The notes under the pieces: generated by a model
What the model was told of the DNA's origin: nothing
The model's database searches: none
The model's input: the letters and a program-made list of their open reading frames with translations, nothing else
Position numbers and translations under genes: made by a program
Shown: positions 33,654 to 42,129 of the stretch, one piece after another
Layout of the letters: each line of letters begins with the position of its first letter
Position numbering within the stretch: the stretch's first letter is position 1
NCBI GenBank assembly: GCA_036656615.1
Contig: JAVXHY010000012.1
Span: 1-64,000 of the forward strand
From: CAUPWF01 sp036656615
Lineage (GTDB): Bacteria; Bacillota; Clostridia; Lachnospirales; Lachnospiraceae
Reading direction: 5' to 3'
Length of the DNA stretch: 64,000 nucleotides

Positions 33654-34610
33654 TTATTCTAATTTTTTAAATATTTCTTCAACTTCTTCAATTTTAACTC
33701 CTTCAAAAAAGTATCCTAATATCTCTTCATACGTTTGCTTCTCTTTTGCCATTGTATTGGCTGTATTTTGGCTCATTCCCAAACCGTGACCCGTTCCTTG
33801 CGTAGTAATTCGCAGCTTTCCATAGTAATCTTGAAAGGCAATACAGCTTGATGAAAGATGAAAATCCTTGCGAAACTCTTCTCCTGTATAAGTATGATCA
33901 CCTACCTGAATGGCTATTGCATAGCCAGCGGTATCCTTGGCTTCAATTTTAATATCTGCAAATCCTACACCGGCACCCACTTCTCCATAGGGAAATGTAA
34001 TGGTATTCTTTTGCTTCTTTGCTTTCTTATCTGCCAAACATTCCTTTGCTATTAAATATGGATATTCTGTATTTTCAAATACTTCATTTCCATTTCTAGT
34101 ACTTCCATTATTGCATTGATGAAAGGGTGCATGAATTGCCGTTCCCTCATAAGTAAGAATCAAATGTTCCGTCTGCTCCACTGCCTGTTCTAATTTCTCT
34201 ATATATGCATTAATATTTCCATTTTGATTTTGATTCTTCCACTGCTTTTCCATTTTCTCCATATTCCAAAAGGCTTCCTGGAACTTATAAGCTTTGGGGT
34301 CACCTCCGTTATTTATATATGTATTCACCTCATGATATAAACGAGTACGAATCAAGATTATCTGGCTTTTAAGTGCCTCCTTTTCAAAATCTATGGGTGT
34401 TTCTTTTGCCAATATACCCATTAAATAGTCTTCCCAATCCACCTCAATTACTTTGGGGTTTTCTTTATCCAAAATACAAACCTTCACGCTATGACCAGAG
34501 GTCGGTTGTTTTACTCCCATACTTCTTCCATTCATAAACAAAGTAATCACATATGGTAAAAGAATTAAAATAATTGCTATAGAAACTATATCTTTATATC
34601 TGTTTTCCAT
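33654..34610 (-). CDS. spoIID: Stage II sporulation protein D
   Basis: 318 residues: an N-terminal membrane segment (VSIAIILILLPYVITLFM) and the SpoIID/LytB domain. It includes DYLMGILAKETPIDFEKEALKSQIILIRTR (conserved Glu of the lytic transglycosylase), HQCNNGSTRNG, and the signature GTGHGLGMSQNTANTMA. SpoIID cuts septal peptidoglycan glycan strands during engulfment. The start ATG 34610 follows a T-run of the hairpin at 34611-34648, whose right arm holds its ribosome site. Confidence 0.93.
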   Translation of the reverse strand: MENRYKDIVSIAIILILLPYVITLFMNGRSMGVKQPTSGHSVKVCILDKENPKVIEVDWEDYLMGILAKETPIDFEKEALKSQIILIRTRLYHEVNTYINNGGDPKAYKFQEAFWNMEKMEKQWKNQNQNGNINAYIEKLEQAVEQTEHLILTYEGTAIHAPFHQCNNGSTRNGNEVFENTEYPYLIAKECLADKKAKKQKNTITFPYGEVGAGVGFADIKIEAKDTAGYAIAIQVGDHTYTGEEFRKDFHLSSSCIAFQDYYGKLRITTQGTGHGLGMSQNTANTMAKEKQTYEEILGYFFEGVKIEEVEEIFKKLE

Positions 34611-34648
34611 AAAAAGGATCCTCCAATTAAGTGTATGGAGAATCCTTT
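34611..34648 (-). terminator. Terminator after glgP overlapping the spoIID ribosome site
   Basis: Minus strand: AAAGGATTCTCCA (34648-34636) pairs with TGGAGGATCCTTT (34625-34613) with one G-T pair and a 10-base loop, followed by five T and then the spoIID ATG. The GGAGG in the right arm is the only ribosome site for spoIID. Confidence 0.75.
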
Positions 34649-34657
34649 GAAATGATA
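34630..34657 (-). promoter_or_regulatory. Possible sigma-E-type promoter for spoIID
   Basis: Minus strand: CATACACT (34637-34630) matches the sigma-E -10 consensus CATACAhT exactly. TATCATT (34657-34651) lies 13 bases upstream as a weaker -35. spoIID is sigma-E-dependent in Bacillus. Confidence 0.45.
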
Positions 34658-34678
34658 CTATAAATTTTCTATTTCAGC

Positions 34679-37141
34679 TTACAATGTGACCGTTACTTTA
34701 TCCAGTTTCCAGATTTCATCCACGTATTGCTGAATGGTTCGGTCTGAAGTGAATTTCCCACAGGATGCAGTATTTAACAAGGCTTTCCTAGCCCAGCCTT
34801 CTGTATCTCTATATGCTATTTCTACACGCTGTTGTGCTTCTATATAAGGGCGGAAATCTTTTAAAATAAAATAACTATCTGCACGATCTGTATTACTAGT
34901 ATTGAGCAGTGAATTATACAAATCACGATACATTTCTCTGTCACCATTTGCATAGGTTCCATCTACCAGTTGGTCAATAACTCTTCTGATCTGCCAATCA
35001 TTTTGATATATTTCCATCGGATTGTATCCACCATACTTCTCATAGTGAATGACTTCTTCTGCACTTAACCCAAAGATAAATGCATTTTCTTCTCCTACTT
35101 CTTCAATGATTTCCACATTGGCACCATCCATTGTACCAAGTGTTGGCGCTCCATTTAGCATGAACTTCATATTACCAGTTCCAGAAGCCTCCTTAGATGC
35201 AGTGGATATTTGTTCACTGACATCGGTAGCTGCAAAAATCAATTCTGCATTAGATACTCGATAATCTTCAATAAATACAACCTTAAGCTTTCCATGAATA
35301 CTACGATCCTGATTTACCACCTCGGCAACGGAGTTAATCAATTTAATCGTCTGCTTGGCACGTTTGTAACCGGCTGCCGCCTTTGCACCAAAGATAAAGG
35401 TTCTTGGATAAAAGGAAATCTCTGGGTGTTCCTTGATTTCATTGTAAAGATAAATCACATGCAAAATATTCAATAACTGGCGTTTGTATTCGTGAAGACG
35501 CTTAACCTGCACATCGAAAATAGAATCCGGATTCACTTCCACCCCGTTATTCTTCCAAATGTACTCTGCTAGGCGTTCCTTATTCTTTCTTTTGATTGCC
35601 ATAAATTCATTCCTTGCCACCACATCATCTGCCAATGGCTTTAATCTAGCAATCTGTGGCAGATCTGTAATCCATCCATTTCCAATATGGGCCGTCACCC
35701 AATCAGCTAGTAATGGATTGGCATGGAGCAAAAATCTCCTTTGGGTAATTCCATTGGTCTTATTATTAAATTTCTCTGGCATCATTTCGTAGAAATCCTT
35801 TAATTCTTGATTCTTCAGGATTTCCGTATGAAGTCTGGCAACCCCGTTGACCGAATAGCCTGCTACAATGGCAAGATGTGCCATCTTCACCTGATTGTTG
35901 TATAGAATAGACATACTCCGTACTTTTTCTTCATTTCCCGGATATTTGGATCGAATCTCTGCTACAAATCGACGGTTGATTTCTTCTATGATTTGATATA
36001 CTCGAGGCAATAATCTGGAGAATAAATCGATGGGCCATTTCTCAAGAGCTTCTGACATAATCGTATGATTGGTATAGGCACAGGTTCGAGTCGTAACGGC
36101 CCAGGCTTCTGCCCAATTCAATCCTTCTTCATCCATTAGTAATCGCATAAGTTCTGCAATTGCAACCGTGGGATGAGTATCATTTAATTGAAAGGTTACT
36201 TTCTCATGAAATCTTCTAATATCTTCATTACTTCGCTTATATTTAGCGACTGCCTCTTGAAGTGTAGCAGAGATAAAGAAATACTGCTGTTTCAATCGGA
36301 GTTCTTTTCCTGCATAATGGTTATCATTTGGATATAACACTTCTACAATATTTTTGGCAAGATTTTCCTGCTCAACAGCCTTATGATAATCACCTTTATC
36401 AAAGGAATCCAACTGGAAATTCACAATTGCTTCTGCATCCCAAATACGAAGTGTGTTCACCATATTATTATTGTATCCCACAATAGGAACGTCATACGGG
36501 ATGGCCCGTACCGATGAGAAATCCTCTTGAATAAATTTATCTACTCCAGTCCGCGGATCCTTTTCGACTCTGATTTTACCACCGAAACGTACTTCTTTTG
36601 CATATTCTTCCCGGCGTAATTCAAATGGATTTCCTTCTTTTAACCAGTTGTCCGGCGTTTCCACCTGGAATCCATTCTCGATTTTTTGTTTAAACATTCC
36701 ATAACGATAGCGGATTCCCCCACCATATGCCGGATATCCAAGTGTTGCCAAGGAATCTAGAAAACAGGCAGCCAGGCGGCCAAGACCCCCATTGCCCAGT
36801 GCCGCATCCGGCTCTTGGTCTTCTATAACATTCAGATCCAGTCCCATTTCCTCAAGCGCTTCTCTTACATCTTTATATGCCGTTAGATTAATCAAATTAT
36901 TTCCAAGAGCTCTCCCCATTAGAAATTCCATAGACAGATAATACACTGTCTTTGGATTCTCTTTCTTATAAACCTCTTGGGTGGCCAGCCAGTTCTCTAT
37001 CATCACTTCCTTCACTGCATAAGATACTGCTTGAAAGACCTGTTGCGGTGTTGCTTCTTCCACTTTTCTTCTATAAAGTGTTTTAACATTATTTTCTACT
37101 TCTTTTTTAAATTCTTCCTTACTAAATCTTGTTTTTAACAT
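34679..37141 (-). CDS. glgP: Glycogen/maltodextrin phosphorylase
   Basis: 820 residues, GT35. It releases glucose-1-phosphate from alpha-1,4-glucans using pyridoxal phosphate. Conserved blocks: YYLSMEFLMGRALGNNLINL, ALGNGGLGRLAACFLDS, YGGGIRYRYGMFKQ, FQLNDTHPTVAIAELMR, NGITQRRFL and the PLP lysine region KEASGTGNMKFMLNGAPTLGTMDGANVEI. ATG 37141 was chosen because AAAGGAA precedes it; the in-frame Met 14 codons upstream lies within the ileS 3' end region. It follows ileS closely, with a terminator hairpin at its own 3' end. Confidence 0.95.
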   Translation of the reverse strand: MLKTRFSKEEFKKEVENNVKTLYRRKVEEATPQQVFQAVSYAVKEVMIENWLATQEVYKKENPKTVYYLSMEFLMGRALGNNLINLTAYKDVREALEEMGLDLNVIEDQEPDAALGNGGLGRLAACFLDSLATLGYPAYGGGIRYRYGMFKQKIENGFQVETPDNWLKEGNPFELRREEYAKEVRFGGKIRVEKDPRTGVDKFIQEDFSSVRAIPYDVPIVGYNNNMVNTLRIWDAEAIVNFQLDSFDKGDYHKAVEQENLAKNIVEVLYPNDNHYAGKELRLKQQYFFISATLQEAVAKYKRSNEDIRRFHEKVTFQLNDTHPTVAIAELMRLLMDEEGLNWAEAWAVTTRTCAYTNHTIMSEALEKWPIDLFSRLLPRVYQIIEEINRRFVAEIRSKYPGNEEKVRSMSILYNNQVKMAHLAIVAGYSVNGVARLHTEILKNQELKDFYEMMPEKFNNKTNGITQRRFLLHANPLLADWVTAHIGNGWITDLPQIARLKPLADDVVARNEFMAIKRKNKERLAEYIWKNNGVEVNPDSIFDVQVKRLHEYKRQLLNILHVIYLYNEIKEHPEISFYPRTFIFGAKAAAGYKRAKQTIKLINSVAEVVNQDRSIHGKLKVVFIEDYRVSNAELIFAATDVSEQISTASKEASGTGNMKFMLNGAPTLGTMDGANVEIIEEVGEENAFIFGLSAEEVIHYEKYGGYNPMEIYQNDWQIRRVIDQLVDGTYANGDREMYRDLYNSLLNTSNTDRADSYFILKDFRPYIEAQQRVEIAYRDTEGWARKALLNTASCGKFTSDRTIQQYVDEIWKLDKVTVTL

Positions 37142-37163
37142 ATATGCATTCCTTTCCAACTCG

Positions 37164-40100
37164 TTAAATCTGACGTTCCACACCTAGGCTCACGGCCTCT
37201 TTATTGATGTTCCAATCCTTTACATACCCTGTTGGAATAGATTGTTTTACTTGATTTGCCAATACTTCTTTTTCAATTTTCATTCCATATTTTGTGAAAA
37301 TTTCTTCTACCTTTTCTGTTCCTTTGTATGTTACGATAATCTTGTCTGTTACTTCAAAATCTGCTTCCTTACGCATCGTTTGAATTTTACTGATGATTTC
37401 TCTTACAAATCCTTCTTCTACCAGTTCCAAAGTGAGATTGGTATCCAATACAACTGTAATTTCATTATCATTCTCTGAAACATAACCTTCCATTTGGGCA
37501 GTATCAATCAATAAGTCTTCTTCTGATAACAGAACCTCTTGGTCTTGTATCAAAAGGCGAAGACTACCTGTCTCATGAATCTCATCCATAGCTATATTCC
37601 CATCCAAACCATCTAGTGCTGCTTTAATACCACCTAAGAGCTTTCCATATTTAGGTCCGACTGTCTTCAGCTGAGGTTTAAAAGAATAAGATGTAAATGC
37701 TCGTACATCCTCTGTAAATGTAATGGATTTTACATTTAACTCTTCGGTAACAATTTTTTGATAGAATTCCGGCAGCTCAAATCCTGCTTTTACGAACATC
37801 TCTCCAATTGGCTGACGATTCTTAATATTCGCCGTATTCCTGCAGGCGCGTCCCATAACTACTAATTTCAGGACTTCCTCCATATGCTCTTCTAATTCAC
37901 TGTCAATCCATTCTTTTTTAACTGTTGGATAATCACACAGATGAATACTTTCTAGTGCATTCTGATCAATACTTCTAACCAGGTTCTGATACATTTCTTC
38001 CGTCATAAATGGAATCATTGGTGCCGCTAATTTAGAAACTGTTACAAGTGCAGTATAAAGTGTCATATAAGCATTGATTTTATCTTGGGGCATATCCTTT
38101 GCCCAGAAACGTTCCCTGCTTCTGCGTACATACCAGTTACTCATCTCATCTACAAACTCTTGGAGTGCTCTTGCACTTTCCGGTATTTTATAGTTACTCA
38201 AATTCTCATCTACTGTTTCTACTAATGTGTTCAATTTAGAAAGCAGCCATTGATCCATTACGGTTAATTTATCATATTCTAATTTATACTTTGTTGCATC
38301 AAAACCGTCAATATTTGCGTACAATACAAAGAATGCATACGTATTCCAAAGAGTTCCCATGAATTTCCGCTGTCCCTCAACTACTGCTTTTCCATGAAAA
38401 CGGTTGGGCAGCCAAGGTGCGCTATTAACATAGAAATACCAGCGAATAGCATCTGCTCCATATTCATTAAGCGCATCGAATGGATCTACTGCATTTCCTT
38501 TGGATTTACTCATCTTTTGACCATTTTCATCCTGCACATGACCAAGTACAATTACATTTTTATAAGGTGCTTCATTAAAAATCAATGTAGAAATTGCAAG
38601 TAACGAATAGAACCAGCCTCTTGTCTGATCTACTGCTTCTGAAATAAAATCCGCTGGGAATTGCTGTTCAAAGAGATCTTTATTTTCAAATGGATAATGA
38701 TGCTGTGCAAAAGGCATAGCCCCACTGTCAAACCAACAGTCAATTACTTCTGGTACACGTTTCATCTCCTTGCCACATTTCGGACAGGTAATGGTTACAT
38801 CATCAATATATGGGCGGTGAAGTTCAATGTCTTCTGGGCAATTCTTAGACATAGACTTTAATTCTTCCTTGCTGCCCACTGAATGCATATGTCCGCATTC
38901 ACATTCCCATACATTTAATGGTGTGCCCCAGTAACGATTTCTACTGATTCCCCAATCCTGTACATTTTCCAGCCAATCACCAAAACGACCTTTTCCAATG
39001 CTTTCTGGTATCCAGTTAATGGTGTTATTGTTGCGGATTAAATCTTCTTTCACAGCAGTCATCTTGATAAACCAGGATTCTCTTGCATAATAGATAAGCG
39101 GTGTATCACATCTCCAGCAATGAGGATAGCTATGTTCAAAATCCGGTGCAGAAAATAAAAGGTTGCGATCTTCTAAGTCTTTCAAAATAATTGGATCTGC
39201 CTTCTTACAAAAGGTTCCAGCCCAAGGAGTCTCCCCTGTCATTTCACCTTTCTCATCCACTAATTGTAAGAATGGAAGATCATATTTACGGCCTACCTGT
39301 GCATCATCTTCACCAAAAGCGGGTGCAATATGAACGACCCCTGTACCATCTGTCAAGGTAACATACGTATCACAGGTTACATAATATGCTTTTTTCTCCA
39401 ATTCTACAAATGGAAATAAAGGTTCATATTCTTTGAACTCCAAGTCTTTTCCGGTAAAGGTCTTCTGTACTTCATAATCACTTTTCAATACCTGTTCCAG
39501 GAGCGCTTCTGCCATATAATACGTATATTCCTGATGCTTTACCAAAACATAAGTTTCATTTGGATTCACACAAAGTGCCACATTTGAAGGCAAAGTCCAA
39601 GGTGTCGTGGTCCAGGCTAATAGATACGCATCCTCTCCTTTTACCTTGAAACGTGCAATTGCAGATTTTTCTTTGACATCCTTGTAGCCCTGTGCAACCT
39701 CATGACTGGATAATGGCGTTCCACATCTTGGACAATATGGCACGATTTTATATCCCTTGTACAGCAGATCTTTCTCCCAGATTTGCTTCAGTGCCCACCA
39801 TTCCGATTCAATATAATCATCATGATAGGTAACATAAGGATCTTCCATATCTGCCCAAAATCCAACGGTATCTGAGAACTCTTCCCACATACCCTTATAT
39901 TTCCATACACTTTCCTTACAATGATCAATAAAAGGTGCCAAACCATATTCTTCAATCTGTTCTTTTCCGTCTAGACCCAATAATTTCTCTACCTCTATCT
40001 CTACTGGCAGACCGTGGGTATCCCATCCAGCTTTTCTAGGAACCATATTCCCTTTCATGGTCTGATATCTTGGAATCATATCCTTAATTACCCTTGTCAG

Positions 40101-40277
40101 AACATGTCCAATATGAGGCTTTCCATTGGCTGTTGGAGGTCCATCATAAAAGGTATATGTATCCCCTCCTTTTCGCATATCCATACTTTTTTCAAAAATA
40201 TGATTCTCTTTCCAAAATTTTTCCGTTTCTTTTTCTCGTTCTACGAATTTCAAATCTGTTGAGACTTTCTGATACAT
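37164..40277 (-). CDS. ileS: Isoleucyl-tRNA synthetase (long form)
   Basis: 1037 residues. Charges tRNA-Ile. Class I motifs: GKPHIGHVLTR (HIGH) and QKMSKSKGNAVDPFDA (KMSKS). The editing domain contains WTTTPWTLPSN and TGVVHIAPAFGEDDA. There is a C-terminal anticodon-binding domain with an added region of about 150 residues. At about 1040 residues it matches the eukaryote-like type 2 enzymes rather than the roughly 920-residue Bacillus type. ATG 40277 follows AAAGGAG. Expression is controlled by the T-box leader at 40303-40545. Confidence 0.96.
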   Translation of the reverse strand: MYQKVSTDLKFVEREKETEKFWKENHIFEKSMDMRKGGDTYTFYDGPPTANGKPHIGHVLTRVIKDMIPRYQTMKGNMVPRKAGWDTHGLPVEIEVEKLLGLDGKEQIEEYGLAPFIDHCKESVWKYKGMWEEFSDTVGFWADMEDPYVTYHDDYIESEWWALKQIWEKDLLYKGYKIVPYCPRCGTPLSSHEVAQGYKDVKEKSAIARFKVKGEDAYLLAWTTTPWTLPSNVALCVNPNETYVLVKHQEYTYYMAEALLEQVLKSDYEVQKTFTGKDLEFKEYEPLFPFVELEKKAYYVTCDTYVTLTDGTGVVHIAPAFGEDDAQVGRKYDLPFLQLVDEKGEMTGETPWAGTFCKKADPIILKDLEDRNLLFSAPDFEHSYPHCWRCDTPLIYYARESWFIKMTAVKEDLIRNNNTINWIPESIGKGRFGDWLENVQDWGISRNRYWGTPLNVWECECGHMHSVGSKEELKSMSKNCPEDIELHRPYIDDVTITCPKCGKEMKRVPEVIDCWFDSGAMPFAQHHYPFENKDLFEQQFPADFISEAVDQTRGWFYSLLAISTLIFNEAPYKNVIVLGHVQDENGQKMSKSKGNAVDPFDALNEYGADAIRWYFYVNSAPWLPNRFHGKAVVEGQRKFMGTLWNTYAFFVLYANIDGFDATKYKLEYDKLTVMDQWLLSKLNTLVETVDENLSNYKIPESARALQEFVDEMSNWYVRRSRERFWAKDMPQDKINAYMTLYTALVTVSKLAAPMIPFMTEEMYQNLVRSIDQNALESIHLCDYPTVKKEWIDSELEEHMEEVLKLVVMGRACRNTANIKNRQPIGEMFVKAGFELPEFYQKIVTEELNVKSITFTEDVRAFTSYSFKPQLKTVGPKYGKLLGGIKAALDGLDGNIAMDEIHETGSLRLLIQDQEVLLSEEDLLIDTAQMEGYVSENDNEITVVLDTNLTLELVEEGFVREIISKIQTMRKEADFEVTDKIIVTYKGTEKVEEIFTKYGMKIEKEVLANQVKQSIPTGYVKDWNINKEAVSLGVERQI

Positions 40278-40302
40278 CGCTGCATCTCCTTTCTTGTTAT
40301 AC

Positions 40303-40545
40303 AAAAAACTCCCACCCTGTAAAAGGATGAGAGTCCGTATATACACTCACATAATACCACCTGTTACGACATACTTTTATATGTGTTCCCTTTAACGGTG
40401 GAAATCCGTCAGCACTTAATGGTAAAGGAAATAAAAGTTCCTCTATGTTCAGCTGCTGCAACTCGGAAGTGATATTCAAATATATGTTACTGGTACCGGA
40501 TTCCACCATTCCCGGCTCTCTTTGACTTTCCCATATATTCTACTG
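40303..40545 (-). ncRNA. T-box leader, isoleucine-specific
   Basis: Minus strand. The specifier context GAATATCAC gives codon ATC (Ile; bases 40473-40471). The T-box-like AACAGGTGGTATTA follows about 110 bases later (a variant of AGGGTGGNACC). Then comes a terminator stem ACTCTCATCCT...AGGGTGGGAGT with T6 (40331-40303). Uncharged tRNA-Ile would stabilise the antiterminator and let ileS be transcribed. The GG-rich Stem I begins near 40540. Confidence 0.88.
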
Positions 40546-40618
40546 TCTTCGTCTACATTTTTCATTTCATATCTCACTAGTATATAAAAAAATCATACGT
40601 CCGTCAAGCTTTCTGTGC

Positions 40619-42058
40619 TTATTCTCTATGATTTCTTTTCTTTCTTTTATGCATTCTTCTTTTTTCTCTTATCATTTTTCTCTTTTTTGCTTTCTTAGCT
40701 TCAAACAATGCCACCACTAATACAAGGATAAGAAGAACAACCACAATCACTATTTTTACCAATTTGGTAAAAATATGCTGTTTGGAATGTCTGGCTTTTT
40801 CTTTATGTACTACCGGAGTTGCTGCTTGATCGCTTTTGTTATTACCTTTTTTTTGAAAATAAGCTTCACTTGCTTGAATTGGCGCACTTCCAAGAAATTG
40901 ACCTTCATAAGAATACTTTACAATCCCTTTATTGGATTTCTTAGTCCCAGAGCAACTGATCTCTTCCTTTAAATCTGCAAAAGTAAGCGTATTTGGAAGC
41001 ACCACATAAGGATTCTCTTTCCCTTTTTCTGGCAATATCGCCGCTATTTCTTTCGATTTCTCACTGTCTGTAATTGGAATCTTTTTAAAGTTCGTAAATA
41101 CATAATCCAACATTCCTCTGGCATCTGGATATACATTTGATCCATGGGTCTTTAAACTCACTGCGACTAGCTGCATCGTTCCATTATCTGCAAAAGTAAC
41201 CAATGTATTCAATGCCTGATCGGTATATCCTGTTTTACCACCAACACAATACTCATAATAATTCGTGTTTCCATCAAAGAGCATCTTGTGATTTTGTTGG
41301 AAAATTCGTGGTTCCGGCTGCAGATTTGTGGGCGCTATCGTGTGTTGAAGCGAATGGGTGATGGTTCTAAATTCTGGATATTGAAAGGCGGCCGACGCGA
41401 TCAAAGCCATATCTCTTGCACAGGTGTAATGCTCCTCATTATGTAATCCATTGGCATTAACAAAATGAGAATTTGTTCCCCCAAGGGAAGTAACTTTTTC
41501 GTTCATTTTGTTAATAAATGCATCATATCCACCTTCTACCGCACATTCTGCTACTGCATGAGAAACCTCATTTGCGGAGGCTAATAGCACTGCGTATAAT
41601 GCATCCTCCATACTGATTTCTTCTCCTGGTGTCATACCAATATGAGCATCACCATACTCAAGAAAAGAAATAGAATCCTCACTGAACCTTACTCGATCTG
41701 TTAATTTACTTTGATCCAAAGCGACCAAAGCCGTTAATACTTTTGTAATACTAGCCGGGTAGTGCCTGTCATTTATTCCTTTGGCATATAAAATAGCTCC
41801 ACTATTGATATCCATAACTATGCCTGCTTCACCATAAATTGGTGGACCTTGCGGCCATTTTTCAAGACCATTAGAGTCGACTGGCACTGCATATACCGCA
41901 GCTTCCTCTGCTGCTTTTTCTGCCGCCACCTCTTCCGGTGTCTTAGCATTTTCTTCCGCATGCGTAATCGCACTAGAAGAAAAGACCGTCATACTAACAC
42001 TTGTTAATATGAATACACCTACCAAAATACATGACTTTATCTTTGCTTTTAAGTTCAT
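40619..42058 (-). CDS. D-alanyl-D-alanine carboxypeptidase (penicillin-binding protein 5/6 type)
   Basis: 479 residues. A signal peptide is followed by an S11 peptidase domain with SxxK in ASITKVLTAL, SxN in ASANEVSHAVAE and KTG in GGKTGYTDQALN. A linker, a C-terminal membrane helix (LVKIVIVVVLLILVLVVALFEA) and a very basic cytosolic tail (RKMIREKRRMHKRKKRNHRE) follow. It trims the terminal D-Ala of peptidoglycan stems. The true membrane helix instead of an amphipathic anchor is common in Clostridia. Confidence 0.93.
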   Translation of the reverse strand: MNLKAKIKSCILVGVFILTSVSMTVFSSSAITHAEENAKTPEEVAAEKAAEEAAVYAVPVDSNGLEKWPQGPPIYGEAGIVMDINSGAILYAKGINDRHYPASITKVLTALVALDQSKLTDRVRFSEDSISFLEYGDAHIGMTPGEEISMEDALYAVLLASANEVSHAVAECAVEGGYDAFINKMNEKVTSLGGTNSHFVNANGLHNEEHYTCARDMALIASAAFQYPEFRTITHSLQHTIAPTNLQPEPRIFQQNHKMLFDGNTNYYEYCVGGKTGYTDQALNTLVTFADNGTMQLVAVSLKTHGSNVYPDARGMLDYVFTNFKKIPITDSEKSKEIAAILPEKGKENPYVVLPNTLTFADLKEEISCSGTKKSNKGIVKYSYEGQFLGSAPIQASEAYFQKKGNNKSDQAATPVVHKEKARHSKQHIFTKLVKIVIVVVLLILVLVVALFEAKKAKKRKMIREKRRMHKRKKRNHRE

Positions 42059-42129
42059 TTTTCCACCTATCTAATTAAAATTCTATGCTGTTACTTTTAT
42101 CCATATTATAATAGTATATGCGAAGCACG

